Translations under genes and position numbers: made by a program
Notes under the pieces: model-generated
The model's database searches: none
Seen by the model: the letters and a program-made list of their open reading frames with translations, nothing else
What the model was told of the DNA's origin: nothing
Shown here: in pieces, positions 43,642 to 52,876 of the stretch
How positions within the stretch are numbered: position 1 is the stretch's first letter
Layout of the letters: each line of letters begins with the position of its first letter
From: Psychrobacillus sp048572895
GTDB lineage: Bacteria > Bacillota > Bacilli > Bacillales_A > Planococcaceae
Reading direction: 5' to 3'
NCBI RefSeq assembly: GCF_048572895.1
Contig: NZ_CP183878.1
Coordinates: 186,001 to 250,000 of the forward strand
Length of the DNA: 64,000 nucleotides

Positions 43642-43776
43642 CTAACTAACACTCTGTATGGATAAGCACCGGCGAGCAATTTCGGATTCTAATAGTTCTA
43701 GAAATTCTGGACTTAGTTTCAGTTTTTTTGCTGTTAAATAAGACTCGATTAGAAGATCGTCAGACATTTTACTCAT
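43642..43776 (-). CDS. sda: Sporulation inhibitor Sda
   Basis: The 44-residue product contains SDDLLIESYLTAKKLKLS and EFLELLESEIARR, the two-helix hairpin of Sda. GGAGGTG precedes the ATG on the minus strand. Family knowledge: Sda blocks autophosphorylation of the sporulation kinase KinA when replication is disturbed or under way, and its gene is activated by DnaA. In keeping with this, a cluster of DnaA boxes lies 180-550 bp upstream. It is shorter than normal gene-calling limits. Confidence 0.9.
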   Translation of the reverse strand: MSKMSDDLLIESYLTAKKLKLSPEFLELLESEIARRCLSIQSVS

Positions 43777-43955
43777 AAACCCTTGCACCTCCGTTTTCAT
43801 TAATTAATATGGAAAAGTAGATATATGCTTCTTTGTAATGGTGAACAAAATTTAAAAGGTTCAGGAATTTATTATTAAGGTAAATAAAATGAAGAAATTC
43901 AGTTTTCTTTCTAAGACTAATTTAACAAATATCTCACTTAAGAACAACTGTTCTA

Positions 43956-44326
43956 TTATCCACAGGGATTAGTGGATAATTTGTTAATAAGTTGTTAATA
44001 GTAGTCCGAAACTTATATATACCAGTGTGAGTTATGTGTGTAAAGTTATCCACATTTTTTAAAAACTCGAATTTTGTCGAAAAATTTCCCTGAAAATCAT
44101 TTAAATAAAGGTTCTAAAAACATTTTTCTATGAAAAAAATAGAATTTTTTTAGGTTTTGTCTAAAGTAATCCCAGTTTTGAAAATATTTTCGATATAGTG
44201 GAAGGAAAATTGTTAATATATAAACACTTATCCACATAATTTAGTGGATAAAGTGTGGATTACTATTATTTTATACAGCTTATTATAGATATAACATGGT
44301 TTTAGTTGTGCATAACTTTATCCACA
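43956..44326. promoter_or_regulatory. DnaA-box cluster upstream of sda
   Basis: Five perfect TTATNCACA boxes: 43956-43964 (+), 44046-44054 (+), 44228-44236 (+), 44307-44315 (-, TTATGCACA) and 44318-44326 (+). Three more have a single mismatch: 43971-43979 (-), 44243-44251 (-) and 44254-44262 (-). The intervening DNA is very AT-rich. Family knowledge: B. subtilis has DnaA-box clusters outside oriC, one of them at sda. No dnaA or dnaN gene is near, so this is a regulatory or titration site rather than the origin. Confidence 0.85.
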
Positions 44327-44412
44327 GTCATCAATTTTATGTATTTGTCGAAGTTTGAGTGTAATTGGACAATCCATTATAAACATAATATGTTTTAAAT
44401 CATTAAAAGGAA

Positions 44413-44487
44413 GTGAATAGTATATCCAATAAAAAGTGTAAAAAATGCAACAAACTAAATGGGAAAGGAACTTGTACATGTAAATAA
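44413..44487 (+). CDS. Cys-rich 24-residue peptide
   Basis: A frame from GTG 44413, just after AAAAGGAA, encodes 24 residues with the core KKCKKCNKLNGKGTCTCK. This is a CxxC...CxC set of four Cys in a Lys-rich chain, like a zinc knuckle. A strong terminator begins at its stop codon, which supports a real short transcript. It lies on the far side of the DnaA-box cluster from sda and reads away from it. I do not recognise it. The start spacing is rather short, so expression is uncertain. Confidence 0.45.
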   Translation: MNSISNKKCKKCNKLNGKGTCTCK

Positions 44488-44533
44488 CAAGTCATGACCC
44501 TCACGAAAAATAGTGGGGGTATGACTTGTTTTT
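44486..44533. terminator. Terminator after the Cys-rich peptide, also facing the lipoprotein gene
   Basis: AACAAGTCATGACCC pairs with GGGTATGACTTGTT (one G-U) across an inner TCAC/GTGG, and TTTTT follows. It is between convergent short genes. Confidence 0.88.
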
Positions 44534-44586
44534 GATAATGAAACTGCTATTTATGATTGTTATCCTTGACTTCAACGGTCAAATAT

Positions 44587-44754
44587 TTACTCTCCGTCTT
44601 CATCTTCAAGCTGTTGGTCTACATCTTCTTCGATATTATCGTCTACATCCGAATCATTTTCTCCATCTCCACAGCCCGCTAATAAACCTACTGATAAAAA
44701 TGCAGCTGCACCTATCTTCCACCAATTTTGTCCCGCGATAGACTTTTTAATCAT
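44587..44754 (-). CDS. Small acidic lipoprotein, 55 aa
   Basis: On the minus strand ATG 44754, preceded by GGGAGGAA, opens a 55-residue frame. It holds a signal sequence with lipobox LLAGC (Cys 28) and a tail of 27 residues made almost wholly of Asp, Glu, Asn and Gly (DDNIEEDVDQQLEDEDGE). It would be a short, strongly negative peptide tethered to the outer face of the membrane. Function unknown. It could bind cations. Convergent with the Cys-rich peptide gene. Confidence 0.72.
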   Translation of the reverse strand: MIKKSIAGQNWWKIGAAAFLSVGLLAGCGDGENDSDVDDNIEEDVDQQLEDEDGE

Positions 44755-44950
44755 GTAAAATTCCTCCCTTTTCTTATTATTTCTTGTGTATTAGTAAGTA
44801 CTTACCCCAGAAGCATTTAGTTCTAAACATTTTTTAGAAGTTGACATATACTCGTGATGTTTTTTACATGTTGGTAACAATAAGATAAATTCATCAAGAA
44901 TAACCCGTAATATTATGCTAAAAGAACATAGATCTGACCAAATAGTCTAT

Positions 44951-44986
44951 AAAAAAACTACCTCTTCGACTTAGGAAGAGGTAGTT
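44951..44986 (-). terminator. Terminator overlapping the hutH stop codon
   Basis: AACTACCTCTT (44976-44986 on the minus strand) pairs with AAGAGGTAGTT (44956-44966) and is followed by seven T. The first arm is inside the last hutH codons. From 44755 to 44950 no gene is visible. Confidence 0.9.
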
Positions 44987-46488
44987 ATATCTTGAAACTC
45001 ACGAGCAGTTTCTTTTTTTAAATACATAAACGTTTTTTCTACATCGACACTAAAGATACGATCTTCTGTAATTGAAGAAACGATGCCTCTCATTTCTAGC
45101 CACTTGTTCTGTAAGGTAGGAGATATAAGATTATTGCCTCTATATTCCACTCCTTGCACCGCACAAATTGCCTCAATCGCGATGACTCTACGACTATTTT
45201 GAATAATTTGATGGGCATGTCTTGCTCCAATCGTTCCCATGCTCACATGATCTTCCTGATTTGCGGAAGACGGAATAGAGTCGACAGAGGCAGGGTGGGC
45301 CAAGGTTTTATTTTCAGAAACAAGGCTTGCTGCTGCATATTGTAAAATCATAGCTCCAGATTGTAATCCGGGCTCTGGGCTTAAAAAAGGTGGTAATCCT
45401 TCATTTAGATGTGGATTTACTAAACGTTCAATTCGTCGCTCAGATACATTTGCAAGCTCAGCCATTGCAACCTTTAAGAAATCCATGGCAAATGCAATTG
45501 GCTGACCGTGAAAGTTTCCTCCTGAAACGATTACTTTTCCATCTTCGACGATTAAGGGATTATCCGTAGCTGCATTCATCTCAATTTCCAGTTTTTCCTT
45601 CACATAAGCAAGGACCTGCCAGCTAGCTCCATGAATTTGAGGTATACATCTTATAGAGTAGGCATCCTGGACACGTTTTTCACCTTGTTTAGTTACAAGC
45701 TGACTGCCTTCAAGCCACCCGAGCATCCTTTTTGCAACTCCTACTTGCTCGGGATAACCTCGTGCTTCATGAATAGCTGGATGAAAAGCATCTGTAATGC
45801 CGTATAGAGCTTCCATTGTCATGGCGGCAATCCATTCACTTTGATAGGCAAGTGTTTCAGATTCTAACCAATTGATAACTCCTTGAGCCGTCATCGCTTG
45901 CGTTCCATTTATCAATGCAAGACCTTCTTTAGCTTCCAGTACTATGGGTTTTAAATTATGTTTTTCCCAAACTAGATGAGATGGAACTTGATCGTCCCCG
46001 TCCCAAACGAACCCTTCTCCTATTAAAACTAAAGCAAGGTGGGAGAGGGGAGCTAAGTCACCAGAGGCTCCAAGAGATCCCTGCTGAGGAATTACGGGGT
46101 GAATGCGATGGTTCACCATGTATGCCAGCCGCTCTAATACCTCTAAACGAATGCCGGAAAATCCTTTAAGTAATGCATTTAAACGAAGAACGACCATTGC
46201 ACGTGATACAACTTCCTCGAATGGTTCTCCCATACCACATGCGTGGGAACGAATAAGATGTAGTTGAAGGGCGTGAACATCAGACTCGTTTATGCTCACA
46301 TCACTAAATTTTCCAAAGCCAGTGTTTATACCATAGACTGTTTGACCAGCTTCCACAATCTGTTCAACGACCTTTCGACTTTTTACAACATTTTCTTTTG
46401 CACAATCATCTATTATTATTTGTTCATGCTGATATAAAATAGCTCGCATATGTTCTAGTGTAAGGTCATTTCCTTTTAAATTAATCAA
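44971..46488 (-). CDS. hutH: Histidine ammonia-lyase
   Basis: The 505-residue enzyme has the MIO-forming Ala-Ser-Gly at residues 141-143 in GSLGASGDLAPLSHLAL, and the active-site Tyr in VYGINTGFGK. It removes ammonia from histidine to give urocanate. The start is TTG 46488 (MINLKGNDLTLE), fitting the family N-terminus, with only a weak ribosome site (AGAAAGAA). It is the last gene of hutU-hutI-hutH, 106 bp after hutI. Confidence 0.95.
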   Translation of the reverse strand: MINLKGNDLTLEHMRAILYQHEQIIIDDCAKENVVKSRKVVEQIVEAGQTVYGINTGFGKFSDVSINESDVHALQLHLIRSHACGMGEPFEEVVSRAMVVLRLNALLKGFSGIRLEVLERLAYMVNHRIHPVIPQQGSLGASGDLAPLSHLALVLIGEGFVWDGDDQVPSHLVWEKHNLKPIVLEAKEGLALINGTQAMTAQGVINWLESETLAYQSEWIAAMTMEALYGITDAFHPAIHEARGYPEQVGVAKRMLGWLEGSQLVTKQGEKRVQDAYSIRCIPQIHGASWQVLAYVKEKLEIEMNAATDNPLIVEDGKVIVSGGNFHGQPIAFAMDFLKVAMAELANVSERRIERLVNPHLNEGLPPFLSPEPGLQSGAMILQYAAASLVSENKTLAHPASVDSIPSSANQEDHVSMGTIGARHAHQIIQNSRRVIAIEAICAVQGVEYRGNNLISPTLQNKWLEMRGIVSSITEDRIFSVDVEKTFMYLKKETAREFQDITTSS

Positions 46489-46594
46489 GACTAATCACAT
46501 TCTTTCTACGATGAATTAATTGAGGCCGGTAAGCCATTGAAAAAAGTACAGGTACCTGTTTCTGCTTTCCAAAGTCATTTTAGTAGGACTAATT

Positions 46595-47860
46595 TCATGT
46601 TGAACCGACGACCTGTACTCCTTTTTTCCACACGCTATTCACATGATTTACTCCAAACAAATACTGTAGTTGTTGGTAATTTGGAACGTTCCAGAGCACA
46701 ATATCTGCTTGTTTGCCTACTTCTAAAGAGCCGACCTTATCCTCCATTTGAATAGCACAGGCTGCATTATATGTTGCCGCACATAAGCTCTCTGCAGGAG
46801 TAAGCTTCATCGAAATACAGGCTAAGTTCATTACAAGCGGCATCGACGTTGTAGGAGATGAGCCAGGGTTGCAATCCGTTGAGATCGCAACTGGCACACC
46901 AGCATCAATCATTTCTCGGCCTCTCGCAGCGGTCTCTCGTAAATACAAAGCTGTTGCGGGAAGTAAACATGCGATGACCCCGTGTTTGGCCATAGCGGCA
47001 ATACCAATATCCGATGCTTTCAATAAATGCTCTGCGGAAATGGCTCCCACTTCTGCCGCAAGCTCGGCTCCTCCATATGGTTCAATTTCATCAGCATGAA
47101 TTTTAGGGATCAACCCTAGTTCTTTCCCAGCCTCTAAAATTCGCTTCGATTGCTCAGGAGTAAAGACACCTACTTCACAGAAGACGTCATTAAACTTAGC
47201 AAGCTTTTCACTAGTTACTTTAGGCAGCATTTCGTTCACGATCAAATCAACGTATTCATCTTCTTTTCCTTTAAATTCAGCGGGAACAGCATGTGCTCCC
47301 ATAAAAGTTGGAACAATATCTACTGGATGTTTTTCCTGCAATCGCTGCATAACGCGAAGTTGTTTTAGTTCCGTTTCCATATTTAAACCATATCCACTTT
47401 TTCCTTCTATAGTAGTAACACCATGAGCTAAAAAGGAGTCTAGTCTTTTCTCTGTAGGTACAAAAATTTCATCTTCAGTTGCTTCCCGTGTCATGCGGCA
47501 AGTCGCATGGATACCTCCGCCAGCATTCATAATGTCCATATAAGTGGCGCCTTCTAGACGCATTTCAAATTCGAGCTCACGACTTCCTCCGTATGCGACA
47601 TGGGTATGTGGATCGATAAGTCCAGGTGTGACGAGTTTTCCAAATGCATCAATGATTTCCGCATCATCTAGACGGTTTGCATACTTTCTTTGAAGCTCCT
47701 CTGTTGTACCTACAGCTTGAATTACTTCATTTTCCATCCATATACTTCCGTTTTCAATAATAGAAAGCTCACTCATGGCCTCTTTCGTTCGGGCACCTTT
47801 TTGTTCACTGGCCAGGGTAACTAATTGAGATATATGCCTAATCCAAACTGCTTTGCTCAT
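46595..47860 (-). CDS. hutI: Imidazolonepropionase
   Basis: The 421-residue amidohydrolase has the metal site GLIDPHTHVAYGG, the substrate-binding region EGKSGYGL, and conserved IHADEI and STDCNPGS. It opens the ring of imidazolone propionate to formiminoglutamate. It starts 5 bp after hutU, with AGGAGGAC upstream. Confidence 0.95.
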   Translation of the reverse strand: MSKAVWIRHISQLVTLASEQKGARTKEAMSELSIIENGSIWMENEVIQAVGTTEELQRKYANRLDDAEIIDAFGKLVTPGLIDPHTHVAYGGSRELEFEMRLEGATYMDIMNAGGGIHATCRMTREATEDEIFVPTEKRLDSFLAHGVTTIEGKSGYGLNMETELKQLRVMQRLQEKHPVDIVPTFMGAHAVPAEFKGKEDEYVDLIVNEMLPKVTSEKLAKFNDVFCEVGVFTPEQSKRILEAGKELGLIPKIHADEIEPYGGAELAAEVGAISAEHLLKASDIGIAAMAKHGVIACLLPATALYLRETAARGREMIDAGVPVAISTDCNPGSSPTTSMPLVMNLACISMKLTPAESLCAATYNAACAIQMEDKVGSLEVGKQADIVLWNVPNYQQLQYLFGVNHVNSVWKKGVQVVGST

Positions 47861-47865
47861 AAGCC

Positions 47866-49533
47866 TTAGTCCTCCTTTTCCATCATCGGAATATGGATAC
47901 CTTTAGCACGTGCTGTTTTTTCTGCAAGCTCATAACCAGCGTCAAAATGACGAACAATCCCCATACCTGGATCTGAAGTGAGCACTCGTTCTAATCTTGC
48001 TTCGGCTTCTTTTGTTCCATCAGCCACTATGACCATACCAGCGTGAATGGAATAACCCATTCCGACCCCGCCTCCATGGTGCACAGAAACCCATGTTGCT
48101 CCCCCGACTGCATTGATCATGGCATTTAATATCGGCCAGTCAGCCACTGCATCGGAACCGTCTTTCATCGCTTCTGTTTCACGATTTGGGGAGGCGACTG
48201 ATCCTGAATCTAGATGATCTCGTCCAATGACGATTGGTGCACTTAATTCCCCAGAGGCAACCATATCATTAATAATTTTCCCGAAGCGTGCTCTTTCTCC
48301 ATAACCTAGCCAACATATTCGGGAAGGTAGGCCTTGGAATTGGATTTTTTCACGAGCCATTTTAATCCAGTTGCATAGATGAGTGTTATAACTAAACTCA
48401 CGTAGTATTACTTCATCCGTTTTATATATGTCTTCAGGATTCCCAGATAACGCAACCCATCTAAAAGGTCCTTTCCCTTCACAAAACTGTGGGCGAATAT
48501 AAGCAGGGACAAATCCCGGAAAGTCGAACGCTCGATCAAAACCTTCATCTTTTGCAACCTGGCGTATATTATTTCCATAATCAAATGTTATTGCTCCTTT
48601 ATCCATTAATTCCACCATAGCTTTTACATGTGTGGACATGGAGGCTTTTGATAATCTGATATATTCATAAGGATTTTCTTTACGTAAAGTTGCTGCATCC
48701 ACTAATGAGGTTTGAGAAGGGATGTAGCCGTTTAAGGGATCATGTGCGGAAGTTTGGTCGGTCAACACATCTGGTGTAAAACCACGAGAAATCATTTCAG
48801 GTAATATATCCGCTGCATTTCCAACAAGTCCAATAGAAAGAGGTTTTCCGGCTAATTTTGCTTCTTCTGCTAATTTAATTGCTTCATCCAGTGTATGCGC
48901 TTTCAGATCTGTGTAACGCGTTTCAATGCGTCTATCTATTCTCGTTTCATCTACTTCTATAGCAATACATACTCCACCATTCATCGTCACTGCTAATGGC
49001 TGAGCTGCACCCATACCACCTAAACCAGCTGTAAGGGTAATCGTATTTTTTAACGTTCCATTAAAATGCTGTTTAGCAAGTTCAGCAAATGTTTCATAAG
49101 TGCCTTGAACAATTCCTTGAGAGCCAATGTAGATCCAACTACCAGCAGTCATTTGTCCGTACATCATTAATCCCTTTTTGTCGAGTTCATGAAAATGCTC
49201 CCATGTAGCGTACGCTGGTACTAAATTGGAGTTTGCTATTAATACACGTGGTGCATCGATGTGCGATTTAAATACCGCTACTGGTTTTCCTGATTGGACA
49301 AGCAATGTTTCATCATTTTCGAGTTCCTTCAAGGAGCGAACTATTGCGTCAAATGCATCCCAGTTGCGAGCTGCCTTTCCGATACCACCGTAAACAACTA
49401 ATTCGTCAGGATGCTCGGCTACCTCCGCATCTAAATTGTTCATAAGCATGCGTAGTGCTGCTTCTTGCAGCCAACCTTTCGTATTCAACTTGGTTCCTCT
49501 ATAACGAATAATTTTATCGTTTGCTGTTCCCAT
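47866..49533 (-). CDS. hutU: Urocanate hydratase
   Basis: The 555-residue enzyme has the NAD+-binding motif LTAGLGGMGAAQPLA, the catalytic Cys region (RPQFCEGKGPFRWVALSGNP), and the C-terminal VHHGGGVGMGYSIHAG. It converts urocanate to imidazolone propionate. First gene of the operon: AGGAGG precedes ATG 49533. No hutP, hutG or hutM is present here, so formiminoglutamase and permease must lie elsewhere. Confidence 0.96.
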   Translation of the reverse strand: MGTANDKIIRYRGTKLNTKGWLQEAALRMLMNNLDAEVAEHPDELVVYGGIGKAARNWDAFDAIVRSLKELENDETLLVQSGKPVAVFKSHIDAPRVLIANSNLVPAYATWEHFHELDKKGLMMYGQMTAGSWIYIGSQGIVQGTYETFAELAKQHFNGTLKNTITLTAGLGGMGAAQPLAVTMNGGVCIAIEVDETRIDRRIETRYTDLKAHTLDEAIKLAEEAKLAGKPLSIGLVGNAADILPEMISRGFTPDVLTDQTSAHDPLNGYIPSQTSLVDAATLRKENPYEYIRLSKASMSTHVKAMVELMDKGAITFDYGNNIRQVAKDEGFDRAFDFPGFVPAYIRPQFCEGKGPFRWVALSGNPEDIYKTDEVILREFSYNTHLCNWIKMAREKIQFQGLPSRICWLGYGERARFGKIINDMVASGELSAPIVIGRDHLDSGSVASPNRETEAMKDGSDAVADWPILNAMINAVGGATWVSVHHGGGVGMGYSIHAGMVIVADGTKEAEARLERVLTSDPGMGIVRHFDAGYELAEKTARAKGIHIPMMEKED

Positions 49534-49728
49534 TCAAATACCTCCTCGATTTCTACTTCTATTCTATCTAAAATTTCTAACTATTTAAGGATTTTTGTGA
49601 AAAAAGTAAAAATTTCTCATCTGCTAACGGGGTAAATTATTAGCATGGTAGTGTACCGTAAAAGGGAAATGAAACTCTTTTCAATATTAATCGTCTGATT
49701 ATTCAGATATGTAAAAGGGGGCAATTTT

Positions 49729-50616
49729 TTGAAAAAAGCATGGTTATTCTTAGTCACCATAAGCCTATCCGTATTATTAGCAGCCTGTAGTGGAGATGAC
49801 GAGTCAGCCAAGATGAGTACGAGTACGGAAGAAAGTGCATCTGATTCAGCGGAATTTGCAAATGAGGAACAAAAAAGTGTGGAAGCAGAAGTGGAACAGG
49901 AGGGTGCAACGGAGGATATAGAGGCACCAAACACTCGCATGATCATTCATCAGGCTAGAATTAGCACGAATGTAAAGAATTTAGAAAAGGCTCAGCATAA
50001 TATGGAACAAAAGGTGAAGAAGTATGATGGCTATATTGTGGAGTCCAATGTGTATTTGGAATCTGATGAAACAAGTACTGGAAAAATGGTTGTTCGAATT
50101 CCGGAGAAGCATTTTGAAACATTTTTGTCCGAGGCAGAGGCAGAAGCTTCCAAAGTTTTGGAAAAAAATGTAACTGGACAGGATGTAACTGAGCAATATG
50201 TAGACTTAAGTTCTCGAGTAAAATCGAAACGTGCAGTGGAGGAACGCTTACTAGCATTTATGAAGGATGCTGAAAAAACAGAAGACCTACTGAAAATTTC
50301 CACTGACCTGGCAAAGATCCAAGAAGATATTGAGGTGCTCGTAGGTAAAATAAATTATTTAGAAAACCAAACATCCTTTTCCACGATTGAACTAACTATG
50401 TATGAAAACCGTGTCATTATTCCAGAAATAGAAAACAAAGACTTAAATACATGGGAAAAAACGAAAAAGCAATTTATAACAAGTACAAATTCACTTTTAT
50501 CGATAGGCTCAGGGGTTATAGTGTTTATAATTGGTAATTTACCAGTGCTAGTGCTTTTAGCAATTATTGCTGCTATGGTAGTTTGGGTAATTAAGAGAAG
50601 GAAAATAAAAGAATAG
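49729..50616 (+). CDS. DUF4349 lipoprotein
   Basis: The 295-residue protein has a lipoprotein signal (lipobox LLAAC), then an acidic Ser/Glu-rich linker (about 22-60). A DUF4349 domain follows with a long coiled coil (about 145-220: SRVKSKRAVEERLLAFMKDAEKTEDLL), and there is a C-terminal transmembrane helix (about 262-285) with a basic tail. It would thus be tethered at both ends. TTG 49729 follows AAAAGGGG. Function unknown. A terminator follows. Confidence 0.85.
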   Translation: MKKAWLFLVTISLSVLLAACSGDDESAKMSTSTEESASDSAEFANEEQKSVEAEVEQEGATEDIEAPNTRMIIHQARISTNVKNLEKAQHNMEQKVKKYDGYIVESNVYLESDETSTGKMVVRIPEKHFETFLSEAEAEASKVLEKNVTGQDVTEQYVDLSSRVKSKRAVEERLLAFMKDAEKTEDLLKISTDLAKIQEDIEVLVGKINYLENQTSFSTIELTMYENRVIIPEIENKDLNTWEKTKKQFITSTNSLLSIGSGVIVFIIGNLPVLVLLAIIAAMVVWVIKRRKIKE

Positions 50617-50663
50617 TAATCTAAAATGATGTGTTCTAATTGGAACATATCCTATAAACAGTG

Positions 50664-50702
50664 AATAAAGCATCTCTTGATCTCACAAGAGATGCTTTAT
50701 TC
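50664..50702 (+). terminator. Rho-independent terminator
   Basis: AATAAAGCATCTCTT (50664-50678) pairs perfectly with 50687-50701. It ends the DUF4349 gene. Confidence 0.85.
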
Positions 50703-50776
50703 GTGTAGAGAAATTGGTATCATAATTTCTAAAACTTCATACTATGTATAAACTACTCCCATGAATGGAGGGAAAC

Positions 50777-52672
50777 ATGGACATTTTAAACAAAGTAAGA
50801 AATTATCGAGAAGAAGAGAACCAGCTCAAGTGGGAAGGTACGTTTGAAGAATTTTTAGCGATTGTGAAGGAACGTCCAGAGGTTGCCCAAACGGCACATG
50901 CACGGGTTTATAGCATGATAAAAAATGCAGGGCTTAATGAACAAGAAAACAAAAAACAATTTACATTTTTTCAAAATGAGATTTTTGGATTAGAGGAATC
51001 ACTAGAGCGGCTAGTGGAAGAATATTTTCATCCTGCAGCTAGAAGATTAGATGTACGAAAACGAATTTTATTGTTAATGGGACCAGTGAGTGGAGGAAAG
51101 TCTACAATTGTTACACTACTTAAACGAGGGTTTGAACAATATTCTCGTACAGACGAAGGCGCGGTATACGCTATAAAAGGCTGTCCAATGCATGAGGATC
51201 CTCTGCATTTAATCCCTCAGCATTTACGAGAAGACTTCTATGATGAATATGGAATTCGCATTGAAGGAAGTTTGTCCCCTTTAAACTCGATGAGGCTTGA
51301 AAAGGAATATGGTGGGCGAGTAGAAGATGTCATAGTAGAGCGGATTTTCTTCTCAGAAGATAAACGTGTGGGAATTGGAACCTTTACACCATCCGACCCT
51401 AAATCCCAAGATATCGCTGATTTAACAGGCTCTATAGACTTTTCAACAATAGCGGAATATGGTTCAGAATCAGATCCACGTGCATATCGCTTTGATGGGG
51501 AGCTCAATAAAGCGAATAGAGGAATGATGGAGTTCCAAGAAATGCTGAAACTAGATGAAAAATTTCTTTGGCATTTATTATCGTTAACCCAGGAAGGAAA
51601 TTTTAAGGCAGGTCGCTTTGCATTGATCAGTGCAGACGAATTAATCGTAGCCCATACCAATGAAACCGAGTACCGGTCATTTATAGCCAATAAAAAAAAT
51701 GAAGCGTTACATTCACGTATTATTGTCATGCCAATCCCTTATAACCTAAAGGTCAGCCAAGAAGAACGGATATATGAAAAGATGATTAGAGAAAGTGATA
51801 TGACACATGTTCATATTGCTCCACATGCACTAAGGGCTGCTGCAATTTTTTCCGTACTAACGAGGCTCGAAATTCCTAAAAAAACAGGAATAGATCTCGT
51901 CAAAAAAATGCGCCTGTATGATGGAGAAAATGTGGAAGGCTTTAACGACATCGATGTGGAGGAATTGAAGAAAGAATCTCAAAACGAAGGAATGAACGGA
52001 ATTGATCCACGTTACGTGATCAACCGTATTTCTTCAGCGATTATTCGTAAAGAAATTCCGTCGATTAATGCCCTAGATGTGCTGCGTTCTTTAAAGGAAG
52101 GGTTGGATCAGCACGCATCCATCTCTGATGAAGACAAAGAAAAATACTTGAATTATATAGCAATCGCTCGCAAAGAATACGATGAAATTGCAAAGAAAGA
52201 AGTACAAAAAGCATTTGTTTATTCATATGAAGAGTCAGCGATTACACTGATGAATAATTATTTAGATAATGTCGAGGCTTTCTGCAATAAAAACAAAATG
52301 AGAGACCCACTGACTGGGGAAGAGATGAACCCAGATGAGAAGCTAATGCGCTCCATTGAAGAACAAATCGGTATTTCTGAAAATGCGAAAAAAGCATTTC
52401 GAGAAGAAATACTCATTCGATTATCGGCATATGCAAGAAAAGGAAAACGTTTTGAATATAATTCGCATGAGCGTCTACGTGAAGCCATCCAAAAGAAATT
52501 ATTTGCTGATTTAAAGGATGTCGTGAAAATTACGACTTCAGCGAAGACACCAGACGAAGCTCATTTGAAGAAAGTAAATGAAGTAGTGGCAAGATTAATA
52601 GATGAACATGGATACAACTCCACATCAGCCAATGAGCTATTGAAATATGTTGGTAGTTTACTAAATCGATAG
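50777..52672 (+). CDS. prkA: Serine protein kinase PrkA
   Basis: The 631-residue protein has an N-terminal AAA+ module (Walker A LLMGPVSGGKST near residue 103) and a C-terminal kinase-like domain. From ATG 50777, with GGAGGG upstream, it begins MDILNKVRNY as in B. subtilis PrkA. An in-frame ATG at 50765 overlaps the ribosome site. Family knowledge: PrkA (YeaG) acts in sporulation and stress. It is linked to YhbH/YeaH and SpoVR/YcgB, encoded directly downstream here. Confidence 0.94.
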   Translation: MDILNKVRNYREEENQLKWEGTFEEFLAIVKERPEVAQTAHARVYSMIKNAGLNEQENKKQFTFFQNEIFGLEESLERLVEEYFHPAARRLDVRKRILLLMGPVSGGKSTIVTLLKRGFEQYSRTDEGAVYAIKGCPMHEDPLHLIPQHLREDFYDEYGIRIEGSLSPLNSMRLEKEYGGRVEDVIVERIFFSEDKRVGIGTFTPSDPKSQDIADLTGSIDFSTIAEYGSESDPRAYRFDGELNKANRGMMEFQEMLKLDEKFLWHLLSLTQEGNFKAGRFALISADELIVAHTNETEYRSFIANKKNEALHSRIIVMPIPYNLKVSQEERIYEKMIRESDMTHVHIAPHALRAAAIFSVLTRLEIPKKTGIDLVKKMRLYDGENVEGFNDIDVEELKKESQNEGMNGIDPRYVINRISSAIIRKEIPSINALDVLRSLKEGLDQHASISDEDKEKYLNYIAIARKEYDEIAKKEVQKAFVYSYEESAITLMNNYLDNVEAFCNKNKMRDPLTGEEMNPDEKLMRSIEEQIGISENAKKAFREEILIRLSAYARKGKRFEYNSHERLREAIQKKLFADLKDVVKITTSAKTPDEAHLKKVNEVVARLIDEHGYNSTSANELLKYVGSLLNR

Positions 52673-52729
52673 AAGTAAATGCAATAGTTATAAGAATGGA
52701 CGAATAACATAGCCGAATGATTAATAAAG

Positions 52730-52777
52730 AAAAAGGCAATTCCATAACCGGTTATTCGGTATTTGGATGCCTTTTTT
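52730..52777 (+). terminator. Rho-independent terminator after prkA
   Basis: An AAAAAGGCA/TGCCTTTTTT stem with inner pairing and a long T run separates prkA from yhbH-spoVR, so the two genes that follow have their own promoter. Confidence 0.8.
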
Positions 52778-52876
52778 CTTATCAGTTCATAACATCAATC
52801 TCTACATTTTTGGTTTACATCTGCAATAAGAATGACAAACGGGCATATGATAAAAAATAGGTAGGTGTTGAGAAAA

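Noticed and set aside
43956..44326. Chromosomal replication origin (oriC)
   Set aside because: DnaA boxes and AT-rich DNA are present, but there is no dnaA, dnaN, rpmH or gyr gene nearby. The neighbouring sda explains the boxes better.
44526..44741. 71-codon plus-strand frame rich in His and Leu
   Set aside because: It is the antisense of the small lipoprotein gene at 44587-44754, which has a lipobox and a good ribosome site.
51238..51729. 163-codon frame on the minus strand inside prkA
   Set aside because: Shadow of the conserved kinase gene; Ser-rich translation and no start signals.
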